Assembly (NCBI GenBank): GCA_033391075.1
Contig: JAWPMV010000001.1
Location: 6,138,001 to 6,202,000, forward strand
Source of the DNA: Bacteroidia bacterium
GTDB taxonomy: Bacteria; Bacteroidota; Bacteroidia; J057
Direction: 5' to 3'
Length of the DNA stretch: 64,000 nt
The first letter of the stretch is position 1; the number at the start of each line of letters is the position of its first letter. This document shows positions 1 to 9,279 of the stretch, in pieces. The notes under the pieces were generated by a model that searched no databases, was not told where the DNA came from, and saw only the letters and a program-made list of their open reading frames with translations. Position numbers and translations under genes: made by a program.

Positions 1-826
1 TTCGAATGTTTGCATTGATCAGGGAAGTGAGAAAATTTCGTAACTCTTCCTGCGTCCACTGGCCTTCGGTTTTGCGGATGCGATCCAGCAGAATTTCCAG
101 GCCATCTTTGACTTTCCCGCTCAATAAGCGATAAACCTGTACATATACCTGAATTCGATCATTTGCCTGCCAATAGGTTTCCTCTCTGAGCTTTTCCAAG
201 AGTTCATCCAGCAAGAGTTCCTGTGCCTGAATTTTCTCTTGCTGCTTCATATTAATTTTCCCCAAAGCTAATTCAAGCTTTTCTTCTGCCCACCAACTAT
301 CAAAACTATCCATCATCTGCCCATACTGGTTGGGAAACAGTTTCTCGCGCTCCAGATTACTACGCACGTATTTACTGAGATACCTTTGTATCTCCAGCTC
401 CAGTTCAAAGCAATATCGATAGTAAGCAGCATCTTTGCCTTTTACCCGGGCTGCACTACGTTTTATCTTTCTGCTGGTTTTAAGGAAAAGGTCGGATGCT
501 TCTCGATGATTCAACTCTTTGAGCAAAGCAATTTCCAGACCTCTCTGATCTGTTTTAAAGTTTTGATAGGCTAAAAAAGATTCTAACTGACTGCAGAGGT
601 CTCTGCAGAGTTTTCGAAGGCGAGCATCATCATAAGGGTCAGAAAGATACAAGACTTCCCATACCTCCTGCATCGAGGGTGCAGAAGATTGTTTCAGTAA
701 ACAGGCATAGAGCTTTTGTACGTATTGTTGCTTATCCCCGTATTCAAGCAACAACCATTTTTGAAAGTCTAGTTTTTCGGTACTCCTGAGCAAGCTGAAT
801 AATTTCCAGACTTTTCTTTCCCGCAT
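1..826 (-). CDS. Hypothetical protein, 3' end outside the window
   Basis: This reading frame starts at an ATG at 826 and stays open for 275 codons to the window edge, so the C-terminus is missing. The product begins MRERKVWKLFSLLRSTEKLD and is soluble, with no signal peptide or membrane segment. It is rich in Leu, Lys, Glu and aromatic residues and looks all-helical, with a heptad-like stretch after residue 195. I do not recognise the family; similar Leu/Lys-rich helical proteins of unknown role are common in Bacteroidota. The long uninterrupted frame and codon use like its neighbours support a real gene. Confidence 0.7.
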   Translation of the reverse strand, partial: MRERKVWKLFSLLRSTEKLDFQKWLLLEYGDKQQYVQKLYACLLKQSSAPSMQEVWEVLYLSDPYDDARLRKLCRDLCSQLESFLAYQNFKTDQRGLEIALLKELNHREASDLFLKTSRKIKRSAARVKGKDAAYYRYCFELELEIQRYLSKYVRSNLEREKLFPNQYGQMMDSFDSWWAEEKLELALGKINMKQQEKIQAQELLLDELLEKLREETYWQANDRIQVYVQVYRLLSGKVKDGLEILLDRIRKTEGQWTQEELRNFLTSLINANIR

Positions 827-966
827 TACCTATACAATATGGCATCTATCGCGGAATTTTTGAATCCCATTTTCGTCAAACTTATTCATTTTCTTACATG
901 CGGGATTCCTGCTTTGTTTGATATGAGGGAAATTTTAGGTATTTGAACTATCTGATTTTTGGGCAA

Positions 967-1000
967 AGGAAAAGGGCAACTTAGGAAGCTGCCCCTTCTT
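967..1000 (-). terminator. Rho-independent terminator of the 1023-1382 gene
   Basis: Read on the minus strand, GGGCAGC pairs with GTTGCCC across a 7-base loop (974-994, one G-U pair) and is followed by TTTTCC. It lies about 30 bases past the stop codon of the gene at 1023-1382. Confidence 0.7.
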
Positions 1001-1022
1001 GTTTTCATTTCATACGACGAGT

Positions 1023-1382
1023 TTAGCTCGCTGAGCCAGGCTCAGGGGAACCCATACTTGATGCAATCAGAGAATAATCTCTGAACTTGCTAGGGTTTTC
1101 GGACCAAATCCTACGGCCTAACTCACAGATCGCGCCAATGGAATCTTTGATTTCCTGCTCGATCTTCTTTGAATCTGTCGATTGCTGGAGAGGACTAGCG
1201 GTATCCAGGGTAGATTCATAAAGCTCACACTTATGGGCTAACGCAACGATGAAATTGGCATTAATCCCATTTTTGGTGAATTCAGCAAGGTCTCTGGCTG
1301 CACAAACCAGTTTCTCATTACAAAACTGAATAAGTTCCTTGCGTGATAGTCCAAAAAGCTTCCGTTTAATCTGAGATTTCAT
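1023..1382 (-). CDS. Small hypothetical protein, about 119 aa
   Basis: The ATG at 1382 gives a product beginning MKSQIKRKLFGLSRKELIQF; an in-frame TTG at 1418 would add 12 residues (ELFFFRSKYYS) encoded by a poly-T stretch, which I consider untranslated leader. The protein is predicted to be soluble and mostly helical, with a Ser/Pro/Gly-rich tail. It contains Cys in FCNEKLVCAARDL. No family is recognised. A good terminator follows the gene, so it is probably a single-gene transcript. Confidence 0.55.
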   Translation of the reverse strand: MKSQIKRKLFGLSRKELIQFCNEKLVCAARDLAEFTKNGINANFIVALAHKCELYESTLDTASPLQQSTDSKKIEQEIKDSIGAICELGRRIWSENPSKFRDYSLIASSMGSPEPGSAS

Positions 1383-1748
1383 AGAATAATATTTAGACCT
1401 AAAAAAAAATAACTCCAACCCGATTACACGAGTGGAGCTTCGATAGTATCCCTTAAGTAGTATAGTACCTTTTTTACTCCGCCCATGTTCTTATAGAACT
1501 TTTATGAAAAACTAGAGTAAAAAACAGTAATTCTGTAATAAAAGAATTGCCGATTGATTTTCATACGTATACAATTGTACCGAAAAAAACGGAAAAATAC
1601 AAGGCAAAATTCCGTAAAAACGGCCCTTAACAGGAGGAATCTTACCTGAAATTCCAGTTCTTTATCTCCAATTATTTATAGCTTGTATAGGTAATTTATA
1701 ACATCACTCTGTTTACACTCTGTTATACGATTATATCATAACCTAGTT
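1383..1748. other. Gene-free AT-rich stretch
   Basis: This 366-base gap separates two divergent genes and is AT-rich. It contains a weak inverted repeat ACGGAA/TTCCGT near 1589-1615. No coding frame or RNA gene is evident. A TAnnTTTG match (TAGTTTTG, 1744-1751) overlaps the presumed TTG start of the next gene and is therefore probably fortuitous. Confidence 0.4.
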
Positions 1749-2870
1749 TTGAAAACTTTAATTTGCTCTTTCATTATCGCCCTACTGTCCTTTAGTTTCC
1801 TTTTCGCCCAAAATAATGAAGAGGATATCTTTACTGACAGATCAAGAACTTCCCTCAGCTGCGCATGGTCAAGCACCCATCTATATGCCGGACCGGGTAG
1901 AAAATACCGCAGGAAAACTCGAATCAAATTCGGAGAGGTCGTTGAACGGCTGGGACAAAAGGCCTATAATAGCGCCGATCGCAGAAAATACATCGAAGTA
2001 AAAACCACAGATGGTAAATCCGGATGGATTTATGACTATCATTTCGTCAACAATGGCCTGACAGCTATTGTCCAGGAAAGAAGTCGCATTTATCCTGAAC
2101 CCAGAAGCAGAACCGCAAGTACCGGGGATTATTTCCGGGCGGGAGAAATGGTCATCCGAGGAAATGTAAGTGGGGACTGGATAGAACTCTACTCTGAAGA
2201 CAAAAAGATCAGAGGATGGGTAAAAGGCAGAGACAGGATAAGCGCGCAAGAGGAACAATTTAATTCTCGCGTCCTTAGCCAAAGAACCGGGGCAAGAACT
2301 TATTATGGACAGAGAAACTCCTCTGATAGCTCTGATGAAAGATTTACGGATACGAGAGATGCCGATAACTATAACAGTCGAAGCACCGATTTTTCGCCCA
2401 ATACTTCCCGTAGCAGCAATCTGGATAGGGGCGTAATTGTCGGCCATATGAGTGCTTTCCGAGAGCAAGATAACAGGGACCAAAGAAATCGGAGCGGAAG
2501 TTCCCGGGGAAGTAGTAGCAGCGCTTCCTCTGATGATTACAGATCCAATCCCAGGGTCAGAAGCAGCAGCAATAGCCAGACTTCCGGGCAGAACTATGCC
2601 CCAGCACTCTCCAAAGAGAAAGGACCCGTTTATCGCGTCAATTTCCCTAATGAAAGTAAAAGCCTATTCGTGGGCTACCATAAAAGCCTGCCTATCGGTA
2701 GCAAAGTCCGGGTGTATTTCCCAGATAATCCTGGCTTTGTTGAGGTAGAGATTATTGGTCAAATGCGCAAAACCCGTCCGGAAGTAATCGGACTTTATCC
2801 CGAATGTATTGAGCTGATCTTTGGAAATCAGCGCCCTTCACGCATAGAAATTGCTTATCTGAAAAAATAA
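1749..2870 (+). CDS. Secreted SH3-like plus degenerate RlpA-like (DPBB) protein, copy A
   Basis: The product of 373 aa has a signal peptide (residues 1-21, ending FLFAQ), a bacterial SH3-like domain at about 36-100 (CAWSSTHLYAGPGRKYRRKT then GWIYDYHF), a second SH3-like segment to about 165, a Ser/Arg/Asp-rich low-complexity region at about 175-285, and a C-terminal domain (about 300-373) with YHKSLPIGSKVRV. That C-terminal motif is what RlpA-type double-psi beta barrels show, but the usual NDRGP catalytic-Asp segment is replaced by IIGQMRK. SH3 plus DPBB proteins usually act at the cell wall, so a periplasmic, non-enzymatic peptidoglycan-binding role is my inference. Translation probably starts at TTG, because no ATG precedes the signal peptide. 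A paralog follows directly (3039-4214). Confidence 0.7.
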   Translation: MKTLICSFIIALLSFSFLFAQNNEEDIFTDRSRTSLSCAWSSTHLYAGPGRKYRRKTRIKFGEVVERLGQKAYNSADRRKYIEVKTTDGKSGWIYDYHFVNNGLTAIVQERSRIYPEPRSRTASTGDYFRAGEMVIRGNVSGDWIELYSEDKKIRGWVKGRDRISAQEEQFNSRVLSQRTGARTYYGQRNSSDSSDERFTDTRDADNYNSRSTDFSPNTSRSSNLDRGVIVGHMSAFREQDNRDQRNRSGSSRGSSSSASSDDYRSNPRVRSSSNSQTSGQNYAPALSKEKGPVYRVNFPNESKSLFVGYHKSLPIGSKVRVYFPDNPGFVEVEIIGQMRKTRPEVIGLYPECIELIFGNQRPSRIEIAYLKK

Positions 2871-3008
2871 TTTTTCAAATCTCAGATTGGATACAACAAA
2901 TTGATCTTCTGATTCGTACGTAAAGTATTACTATAAGACAAAGACCCTAAGTAATACATTATCAGGCCTTAACAATAAAAAATAATTTTCAGTTTTGAAG
3001 ATTTGTTT

Positions 3009-3016
3009 TATATTTG
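3009..3016 (+). promoter_or_regulatory. Candidate -7 box for the second SH3/DPBB gene
   Basis: TATATTTG matches the Bacteroidota sigma factor -7 consensus TAnnTTTG, 22 bases before the ATG at 3039. A good TTTG -33 box at the usual 19-20 bp spacing is not visible, so the call is tentative. Confidence 0.3.
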
Positions 3017-3038
3017 TGAAGGTTCACAAATCCAATTA

Positions 3039-4214
3039 ATGATGAATTTGAAAAAACGTACTTCTGTATTATTCATAGGATTCCTGGCGCTCTACTCTTT
3101 TACGTTTGCTCAGAAAAGAGTGATTTATGATGATTATGCACCTAAAGGTGACTTCTCAGTATGCGCCTGGGATCGTGCGCAACTCTATGCGGATCCAGGA
3201 AACAGCTCTGACGTACTTTCGACCATCCATTTTTCAGAAGAGGTAATGCATTTGGGCAGAGAAGCCTTTGTAAGAGGCGGTGAAAACAGCAATTACATTT
3301 GGGTTGAAACCGAAGATGGGAAAGAAGGCTGGATAAATGACGAATATTTTGTTTCCGGTGGGGGAAATGTAGTCCTCCTGAAGAATACGTCCATTTTTGA
3401 AAAGCCCTCCACGCCAAATTCTATCTCTAAAAGAAGCTTTGTAGCGGGCGATCTCGCTATTTTGACTGAATTTGCCAATGGTTGGGTGAAACTAACCGGC
3501 AAAGAGAAAAAGAAAATGGGATGGGTTCAGGGATATGATGCCATTTCTACTGAAGATTATGACATCGAAACAGCTTCCCTGATCGATCAGGCATTGGCAG
3601 AAAAGAATGTTGATGCTAGGAGAGATGAATTAAGAAGGATCAGAGACGGTCGTTCTTTCCTTAGCCCGCAGATGAGAGAAGTGATTGACATTCGTCTGGA
3701 GCAAACCTATCGTTCCAATCGTCCACGTAAAAATGATGTGGATGATGATAGAGATTATTATGTAGATGATGACGATTATTTTCCAGGAGGAGAAGATGAT
3801 ATTGCCGGAAATGGAGGCCTGGGAAGAGATAGAGGACAGGATTTTGACAACAATTCAGGCTCTCTCGATCGACTCAATAGAGAAGGATCTTATATCACAG
3901 AACGTGAAGTGATTGATGCTAATACTGGTGAGTCCTACATTCGTGTAACGGAAACCGGAACCATTCAACCCGTAAAAGCTAAAAAACCAAGAACCATCTA
4001 TTATGCTTATCACAAATCATTGCCGGTAGGTTCTACCGTTCTACTGGAAGTGCCCGGTACCAAGAAATTTGTGAAACTTGAAATCATAGCACCCTTGAAG
4101 AGTTCCAATAAGCATATGATTGGATTAGGTTCTGAAGTGATCAAAGCAGTTTATGGAGAAACGCAGGCGAAAAACGTGCCTAGCGTAACCATCAGCTATC
4201 CCAAGTACTACTAA
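3039..4214 (+). CDS. Secreted SH3-like plus degenerate RlpA-like (DPBB) protein, copy B
   Basis: I start at the ATG pair at 3039/3042 (MMNLKKRT), because the upstream in-frame TTG at 3003 would place charged residues before the signal peptide (ending FTFAQ). The product of about 391 aa parallels its upstream neighbour: SH3-like domain (CAWDRAQLYADPG and GWINDEYFV), a second SH3-like segment, an Asp-rich stretch (DVDDDRDYYVDDDDYF) and a C-terminal YHKSLPVGSTVLLEV domain resembling an RlpA barrel without the NDRGP motif. The two genes are tandem duplicates that diverged mainly in their linkers, one Ser/Arg-rich and basic, the other strongly acidic. A role in cell-wall binding is inferred. A strong terminator follows. 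Confidence 0.72.
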   Translation: MMNLKKRTSVLFIGFLALYSFTFAQKRVIYDDYAPKGDFSVCAWDRAQLYADPGNSSDVLSTIHFSEEVMHLGREAFVRGGENSNYIWVETEDGKEGWINDEYFVSGGGNVVLLKNTSIFEKPSTPNSISKRSFVAGDLAILTEFANGWVKLTGKEKKKMGWVQGYDAISTEDYDIETASLIDQALAEKNVDARRDELRRIRDGRSFLSPQMREVIDIRLEQTYRSNRPRKNDVDDDRDYYVDDDDYFPGGEDDIAGNGGLGRDRGQDFDNNSGSLDRLNREGSYITEREVIDANTGESYIRVTETGTIQPVKAKKPRTIYYAYHKSLPVGSTVLLEVPGTKKFVKLEIIAPLKSSNKHMIGLGSEVIKAVYGETQAKNVPSVTISYPKYY

Positions 4215-4240
4215 GTTAGATATAGTATTTATACATTAGG

Positions 4241-4284
4241 AAAGCCTTAAAGGCCCGGGATCCTATCCTGGGCCTTTGGCTTTT
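4241..4284 (+). terminator. Strong hairpin terminator after the SH3/DPBB pair
   Basis: A stem of AAAGCC plus AAAGGCCC pairs with GGGCCTTT plus GGCTTT around a short GGATCC-type loop and ends in TTTTA. It closes the tandem pair at 1749-4214. Confidence 0.75.
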
Positions 4285-4380
4285 ATAAGATAAAAACCAC
4301 GACAGTCAGCCCTACCCCGGCGAATAGGCATCAACCCCTTAGCCTTGGCTCAGCCAATACACATGAAGAATCTATAATTG

Positions 4381-4432
4381 ATAGCACGATATGTAGGTCC
4401 CTCGACTTCGCCCGGGACGACACATGTTTGTG
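4381..4432. repeat. Fragment of a dispersed intergenic palindromic repeat
   Basis: The segment contains GTCCC-TCGACTTCGC-CCGGGAC followed by GACACATG. This wording (CTCGACTTCG...GGGA.GACA) resembles the dispersed intergenic elements at 12.4-12.8 kb. It is not coding. Confidence 0.35.
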
Positions 4433-4454
4433 TTAATTTTACATTTCTTTTGGT

Positions 4455-5744
4455 CTACACGGGCTTCCCTACCACAATCTCACTTAGCGAATCAGGTTTT
4501 AAATAGACCTGAGCCAATCTCTGGACTTCAGAAGCACTGATTCCATCAATCAGCTGAAACTTCCGGTCTATCTCCTCAAAGCTGATCCCCATACTCAGAG
4601 AAAACCTAAGCAGATCGCCCAATTGAAAAGGCGTTTCTCTTTGACTAATGCCTTGTCCCAGCATATAATTTTTGACGAGTTGCAATTCCTCTTCACCTAC
4701 TCCTTCCTCGCACAATAATCGCATCTCCTTTTTCACTTCTGTTATGGTCGCCTCCACATATTCATTGCCTATATCTGCCTGAACCACAAAGAAGCCATTG
4801 TGCTTGAGACCTAGCCAGCCCGAATAAATGCCATAGGTATAACCTTTCTCTTCCCGAATATTATGCATTAAACGGGAACCGAAGTATCCCCCGAGAATAG
4901 TATTTACCACCTGCATCCCATAATAATCCGGATGTGCACGCGACATACCCAAATGCCCCAATCGCAAGCTTGATTGCATGCCTTCCTGTTCTGTCAGAAA
5001 ACGTCCTCCCTGGGGAGCAACTTCTGGAAGGGTAAGTTCAGGGGGAATTGAGCCTTCAATTTTCAAAGAGCCAAATTCTTTCTCCAACAAACCCAAACAA
5101 GCTTCCTGATCATATTTACCTGTCACCAGCAGTTTCAGATTGGCAGTATTGATATAGCTGTTGTAATAAGCTTTCAATTCCTCCAGCTCAATCATTTCCA
5201 ACTCTGCCGACCCAAAACTCAGGCCATAGGGATGATCCCCTCCAAATAGTTGCTTTCGAAAACTTCTACTGGCTTTATGAGATGTCTTTTGCTCTGCGAC
5301 ATGCATTTTCTGCAAGGTCCGGGTCTTCAGGGTATTAAATTCCTCCGACGAATAAGCAGGCTCTGTAAGGACTTCCCGAAAAAGATGAAGGGTATGCTTC
5401 AAATTTTTACTTATGGTAGCCAGGGTAAGCGCCAGGCACTCTTCTTCAGCTTGCTGTCCCAACCAGGAACCATAGGCATCCAGTTCCTGAGCCAATTCCA
5501 GACTGTTATGATGCATACTGGCTTCCACCATATTTTGCATACTAAACTTGGCAATACCGGAACGTGCCTGAAAATTGCTTCCTCCTCTACAGATAGCCTG
5601 AACTTCGATGACATCAGCAGTTCCATAAGGGAGAAAATAAACGGGAATTCCATTACTGAGCTTTATTTGCTCAACAGCAGGCAAGGGAATATGGCGAAAT
5701 GACGAGGCCTGAGGGGCCTGGGTTCTATCAAGCACTTGCGACAT
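4455..5744 (-). CDS. M16 peptidase family protein, zinc site lost
   Basis: The product of 429 aa has the two-halved M16 (pitrilysin/insulinase) fold. The C-terminal half is well conserved, with RLMHNIREEKGYTYG, the R/Y region that contacts substrate. The N-terminal half lacks the HxxEH zinc motif: the equivalent segment reads SGIAKFSMQNMVEAS. Such inactive partners form heterodimers with active M16 subunits. Its start overlaps the end of the upstream M16 gene (5728-6981), which does carry HxxEH, so the two are translationally coupled and very probably make one heterodimeric peptidase. No signal peptide is visible on either, which suggests a cytoplasmic complex. Confidence 0.9.
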   Translation of the reverse strand: MSQVLDRTQAPQASSFRHIPLPAVEQIKLSNGIPVYFLPYGTADVIEVQAICRGGSNFQARSGIAKFSMQNMVEASMHHNSLELAQELDAYGSWLGQQAEEECLALTLATISKNLKHTLHLFREVLTEPAYSSEEFNTLKTRTLQKMHVAEQKTSHKASRSFRKQLFGGDHPYGLSFGSAELEMIELEELKAYYNSYINTANLKLLVTGKYDQEACLGLLEKEFGSLKIEGSIPPELTLPEVAPQGGRFLTEQEGMQSSLRLGHLGMSRAHPDYYGMQVVNTILGGYFGSRLMHNIREEKGYTYGIYSGWLGLKHNGFFVVQADIGNEYVEATITEVKKEMRLLCEEGVGEEELQLVKNYMLGQGISQRETPFQLGDLLRFSLSMGISFEEIDRKFQLIDGISASEVQRLAQVYLKPDSLSEIVVGKPV

Positions 5745-6981
5745 AATTTTCGGGCAGATAATAAAGGGTAGAACAATTTTCCGGAGCCAGGTATTTGGCA
5801 GCTGCTGCCTTTACTTCGTCTAGCTGGATTCCCTGGTAAATATCCGGCGTAGTATTGATTAGGTCCACATCCCCCAGACTATCTGAAATAGCCAGGGTCA
5901 TTGTTTTGGAAAGGAGGCGGGTTTGTTGCATCACAAAACTGGCTTCCAGCTTGCCTTTGATCCGATTCAGGTCTTCTTCTGTAAGTTCCTGGATCTTCTC
6001 CAGACTTTCAGCCAAAGCATCTTCATAGGTCTTCAGGCTTACCCCTTCAGCCACACGTCCATCAATAGAAACTACTCCCGGATGATGCAAGCCCCAGGAA
6101 TAGGCATTTACTTGTGGACTTACTTTTTTATCCTTCACGAGGGATTGGAAGAGCAATGCACTCTTTCCATTGGATAAAAGATCTGTAATGATATCTGCCA
6201 CATAATAGCCTCTTTCCGTATGAGCCGGAACATGAAACATTTTATAAACGGCTGCATAGGGAACTTCAGCATGAACTGTCATTTCCTTTGCGGCTTTTTG
6301 TACCCCTTCCTGAGGCAATACTTTTTTCTTTAAGTCTCTGGAATCAATAGGCCCAAACCACTTTTCGCACAAGGTTTTAACCTGATCCATCTTCACATCC
6401 CCTGCAACGATCAAGGTCGCATTGTTTGGAGCATAAAAACTAAAGAAGAAGTCTTTCACTTCATCCAGAGTCGCATCTTCTACATGCGAAATGTCTTTAC
6501 CGATAGTCGGCCATTTATAAGGATGTGTATCATAATGAAGTGCACGCAATTTGAGGTGCGCATCCCCATATGGCTGATTGAGATATCGTTGCTTATACTC
6601 TTCGATGACCACACTTTTCTGGATATCCAGCTTTTCCTGAGAAAAAGCCAGTTCCAACATACGGTCAGACTCCAGCCAGAAACCCGTTTCCAATTGATTG
6701 GAAGGGAGACTGAGGTAATAATTGGTGATATCCGCGGTCGTAAAGGCATTGTTCTGACCACCTACTCTTTGCAAAGGACGATCGTAATTGGGGATGTGTT
6801 TACTCCCCTCAAACATCAGGTGCTCAAATAAATGGGCAAAACCGGTCCGGTGTTCCTGTTCATCTTTTGAACCCACCCTATAGAGGACATCCATCACGGC
6901 AAAGGGGATTGAGGGGTCTTCATGAACAATTACTTTTAAACCATTGTCAAGGATAAAGCTTTCATAGCTTATTTTATTCAT
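5728..6981 (-). CDS. M16 zinc peptidase, catalytic subunit
   Basis: The product of 417 aa carries the inverted zinc motif HLFEH (H50, E53, H54) in GFAHLFEHLMFEGS and the downstream zinc-ligand region VVIEEYKQRY (Glu127/128), as in processing-peptidase and pitrilysin-type enzymes. It should cleave short unfolded peptides. The inactive partner gene follows with a 17-base overlap. Upstream, the Lys/Pro-repeat gene and obg are only about 25 bases away, so it probably sits at the end of the adk-obg transcription unit. No signal peptide is present. Confidence 0.92.
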   Translation of the reverse strand: MNKISYESFILDNGLKVIVHEDPSIPFAVMDVLYRVGSKDEQEHRTGFAHLFEHLMFEGSKHIPNYDRPLQRVGGQNNAFTTADITNYYLSLPSNQLETGFWLESDRMLELAFSQEKLDIQKSVVIEEYKQRYLNQPYGDAHLKLRALHYDTHPYKWPTIGKDISHVEDATLDEVKDFFFSFYAPNNATLIVAGDVKMDQVKTLCEKWFGPIDSRDLKKKVLPQEGVQKAAKEMTVHAEVPYAAVYKMFHVPAHTERGYYVADIITDLLSNGKSALLFQSLVKDKKVSPQVNAYSWGLHHPGVVSIDGRVAEGVSLKTYEDALAESLEKIQELTEEDLNRIKGKLEASFVMQQTRLLSKTMTLAISDSLGDVDLINTTPDIYQGIQLDEVKAAAAKYLAPENCSTLYYLPENYVASA

Positions 6982-7006
6982 ATCTGGTATTAGTCAGGAT
7001 GTGGGC

Positions 7007-7582
7007 TTAGTCTTTGGGCTTTCGAGGCTTCATGATTGGCTTTTTCAGCGGCGGCTTTTTCGGTTTCTTATCTTCATCGCCTTCCGTTTTGGGTTTCATG
7101 ATAGGCCTTTTCAATGGAGGAGGTTTCGGTCGATCCTTTTCCTCTTCCTTTCCCTCACTTTTGCGTTTCATAATCGGGCGTTTTAGAGGAGGTGCTTTCG
7201 CAGGCTTTTTTCCTGCTTCTCCTTCTTTGACAGCCTTTTTCATCAATGGCTTTTTTAAAGGAGGAGCTTTCCGCTTTTTGGTTTCAGCTTCAACAGCTGA
7301 TTTGTCTTTGTTTGGCAGGGGAATTTTCTTCTTTGGCAGCAGCTTCCCTTTTTTAGGCAGCAGCTTCCCTTTTTTAGGCTTTGCCTTCTCCTCTAGCGGT
7401 AAATCCAGAGGAAAGTCCAGCCTGAGTGGATTAAAGATAAATTTCTTTTGTTGGTCAAAAGATTGAGCGCCGATCTGTAAAAAAGTCTGTTCGAGTTCAT
7501 CATATAAAACTTCCCGGGACTTTTTCAACGCCTCGATATCTATGCGCTTTTCCCGAAAAAATATGATAAAGTCTTCATTCAT
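7007..7582 (-). CDS. Obg-linked small protein with Lys/Pro-rich repeat tail
   Basis: The product of 191 aa has a folded-looking N-terminus (about residues 1-65, [20 protein letters not shown]) and a long basic tail. The tail contains two KKGKLLP units and four copies of a PPLKKPIMK-type nonapeptide separated by charged linkers. The start ATG overlaps the obg stop by 8 bases, so the two are translationally coupled. The tail is strongly cationic, and binding to RNA or ribosomes is a reasonable inference given the ribosome-assembly GTPase upstream, but it is not shown. The antisense strand is also open because the repeat lacks stops; the minus frame is preferred because of the operon structure. 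Confidence 0.72.
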   Translation of the reverse strand: MNEDFIIFFREKRIDIEALKKSREVLYDELEQTFLQIGAQSFDQQKKFIFNPLRLDFPLDLPLEEKAKPKKGKLLPKKGKLLPKKKIPLPNKDKSAVEAETKKRKAPPLKKPLMKKAVKEGEAGKKPAKAPPLKRPIMKRKSEGKEEEKDRPKPPPLKRPIMKPKTEGDEDKKPKKPPLKKPIMKPRKPKD

Positions 7583-8561
7583 GAATCAATTCCCACAATT
7601 TATCTTTTAATACCTCCATTCCCTGATTGGCCAGAGAAGATATAAAGACAATGGGTAAATCTGAAAGCATTTCCCGGATTTCTTCCTCCAATTCCTCATC
7701 TATCATGTCACATTTGCTGATTGCGATCAGCCGGGGTTTATGCAAGAGGTCCTTATTAAATAAGCGTACTTCTTCTAAAAGTGTTTCGTATTCTTTGCGA
7801 ATATCATCTGCATCTACGGCAATCAGGAAGAGGAGCACGCTATTTCGCTCAATATGTCTGAGAAAATGGGTCCCCAGTCCCTTGCCTTTGTGAGCCCCTT
7901 CGATGATCCCGGGAATATCCGCCATCACGAATGATGAAAAACCCCGATATTTTACTATGCCCAAATTGGGTACCAGAGTTGTAAAAGCATAATCTCCGAT
8001 CTTGGGTTTGGCGGAACTAACTACAGATAGGAGGGTAGATTTTCCGGCATTGGGAAAGCCGACAAGGCCCACATCTGCCAGAATTTTCAATTCGATGATT
8101 CCCGCCATTTCCTGAGCATTCCCCCCAGGCGTTGAAAAATCAGGTGCCTGCCGGGTTGCAGAGCGAAATTGCCAGTTTCCCCTTCCTCCATTTCCTCCTT
8201 CCAATATGATAAGCTCCTGTTTGTCCTCCAGAATTTCACCTATCACCTCCAGGGTTTCGGCATTTCGGATCACCGTACCCAGCGGAACTTCCAGGACTTC
8301 ATCTCTTCCGGTTTTTCCCTTTTTTTTAGCCCCACTTCCACTTTCCCCATGTCCGGCTTTAATGAACTTCCTGTATTTCAGATCCAGTAAGGTCCACAAT
8401 TGAGAATTCCCTTTCAGAATCACATGTCCTCCTCTGCCTCCATCTCCACCATCAGGTCCCCCTTTAGGGACATGGCTTTCTCTTCGCCATGCTACCGCTC
8501 CATTTCCTCCTCTTCCGCTGGTGAAATAGATCTTTACATAATCTACAAACTGGTTTTGCAT
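7575..8561 (-). CDS. obg: Obg family GTPase (ribosome assembly)
   Basis: The product of 328 aa has the glycine-rich Obg fold ([25 protein letters not shown]) at residues 1-158, then a G domain with P-loop GFPNAGKST, switch region DIPGI and SKCD as the G4 motif. Obg proteins bind the large ribosomal subunit and couple its maturation to guanine nucleotide levels. The chain ends soon after the G domain, without the C-terminal OCT extension of some Gram-positive homologs. It lies 109 bases after adk and overlaps the next gene, which suggests one operon. Confidence 0.97.
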   Translation of the reverse strand: MQNQFVDYVKIYFTSGRGGNGAVAWRRESHVPKGGPDGGDGGRGGHVILKGNSQLWTLLDLKYRKFIKAGHGESGSGAKKKGKTGRDEVLEVPLGTVIRNAETLEVIGEILEDKQELIILEGGNGGRGNWQFRSATRQAPDFSTPGGNAQEMAGIIELKILADVGLVGFPNAGKSTLLSVVSSAKPKIGDYAFTTLVPNLGIVKYRGFSSFVMADIPGIIEGAHKGKGLGTHFLRHIERNSVLLFLIAVDADDIRKEYETLLEEVRLFNKDLLHKPRLIAISKCDMIDEELEEEIREMLSDLPIVFISSLANQGMEVLKDKLWELIHE

Positions 8562-8670
8562 GGATATGATCCTAAAATCAAAATGAGGTATACGAAATCA
8601 AGCCCTTATGCTTTTATCTCTGGGCTTTCATAAAAAAAACTCAAGTTCTGCTCAATGCTTCCCGAAGGAA

Positions 8671-9237
8671 TTAGGGATTCAAGACTCTCGCAATCCGTGC
8701 CTCTATATCATCTATCCCTCCCATGCCGTCAATCTCGTGAAGTTTGCTTTGTGCCTTATAATAATCAGCTACCGGCAGGGTTTTGGCATTGTATTCCCCA
8801 ATTCTTTTGCGGATGGTCGTCTCATTATCATCTGCTCTGCCTTGCTCCTGTCCTCTCTTCACCAGACGACTCACAAGCTCTTCTTCTGCAACACTCAAGC
8901 TTACCATATAGGTTATGGAAGTATCTTTCTCTTCCAAAAGCTTATCAAGCGCCTCTGCCTGAGGTACTGTACGGGGAAATCCATCAAAGATAAATCCATT
9001 GGCATCCGGATTTCCATCCAGTCTTTTCGCGATGAGTTCAATCACGATCTCATCACTTACCAACAATCCCTGATCCATGATGTTCTTTACCCTCTCTCCC
9101 AATTCCGAACCGGAAGCCTTTTCAGCTCTCAGCATATCACCAGTAGAAAGGTGGATCAAACCATAGTTTTCGATAATACTCTTTGACTGGGTCCCTTTAC
9201 CCGCTCCGGGAGGGCCAAATAGTACAATATTTAGCAT
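8671..9237 (-). CDS. adk: Adenylate kinase (short form)
   Basis: Starting at ATG 9237 ([16 protein letters not shown]) gives 188 aa, the normal length of short adenylate kinases; upstream in-frame codons would add a non-conserved tail. P-loop [13 protein letters not shown]-binding STGDMLRAE and [11 protein letters not shown] are all present. The LID is the short type ([16 protein letters not shown]) without zinc-binding cysteines. The enzyme interconverts AMP, ADP and ATP in the cytoplasm. It probably heads the adk-obg unit, and a promoter-like box lies about 45 bases upstream. Confidence 0.97.
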   Translation of the reverse strand: MLNIVLFGPPGAGKGTQSKSIIENYGLIHLSTGDMLRAEKASGSELGERVKNIMDQGLLVSDEIVIELIAKRLDGNPDANGFIFDGFPRTVPQAEALDKLLEEKDTSITYMVSLSVAEEELVSRLVKRGQEQGRADDNETTIRKRIGEYNAKTLPVADYYKAQSKLHEIDGMGGIDDIEARIARVLNP

Positions 9238-9279
9238 AAATGTCTTTTTATTAGTTGCACAAGGATTTTGCGCCGGCCG

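Noticed and set aside
1881-2483. 200-codon minus-strand frame opposite the first SH3 gene
   Set aside because: The plus frame has a signal peptide and SH3/DPBB motifs; the minus frame has no recognisable features.
7014-7466. 150-codon plus-strand frame opposite the Lys/Pro-repeat gene
   Set aside because: It is the reverse of the repeat; the minus frame is coupled to obg and has a plausible N-terminal domain.
8608-9186. 192-codon plus-strand frame opposite adk
   Set aside because: It is the antisense of a certain adk gene and has no family features.
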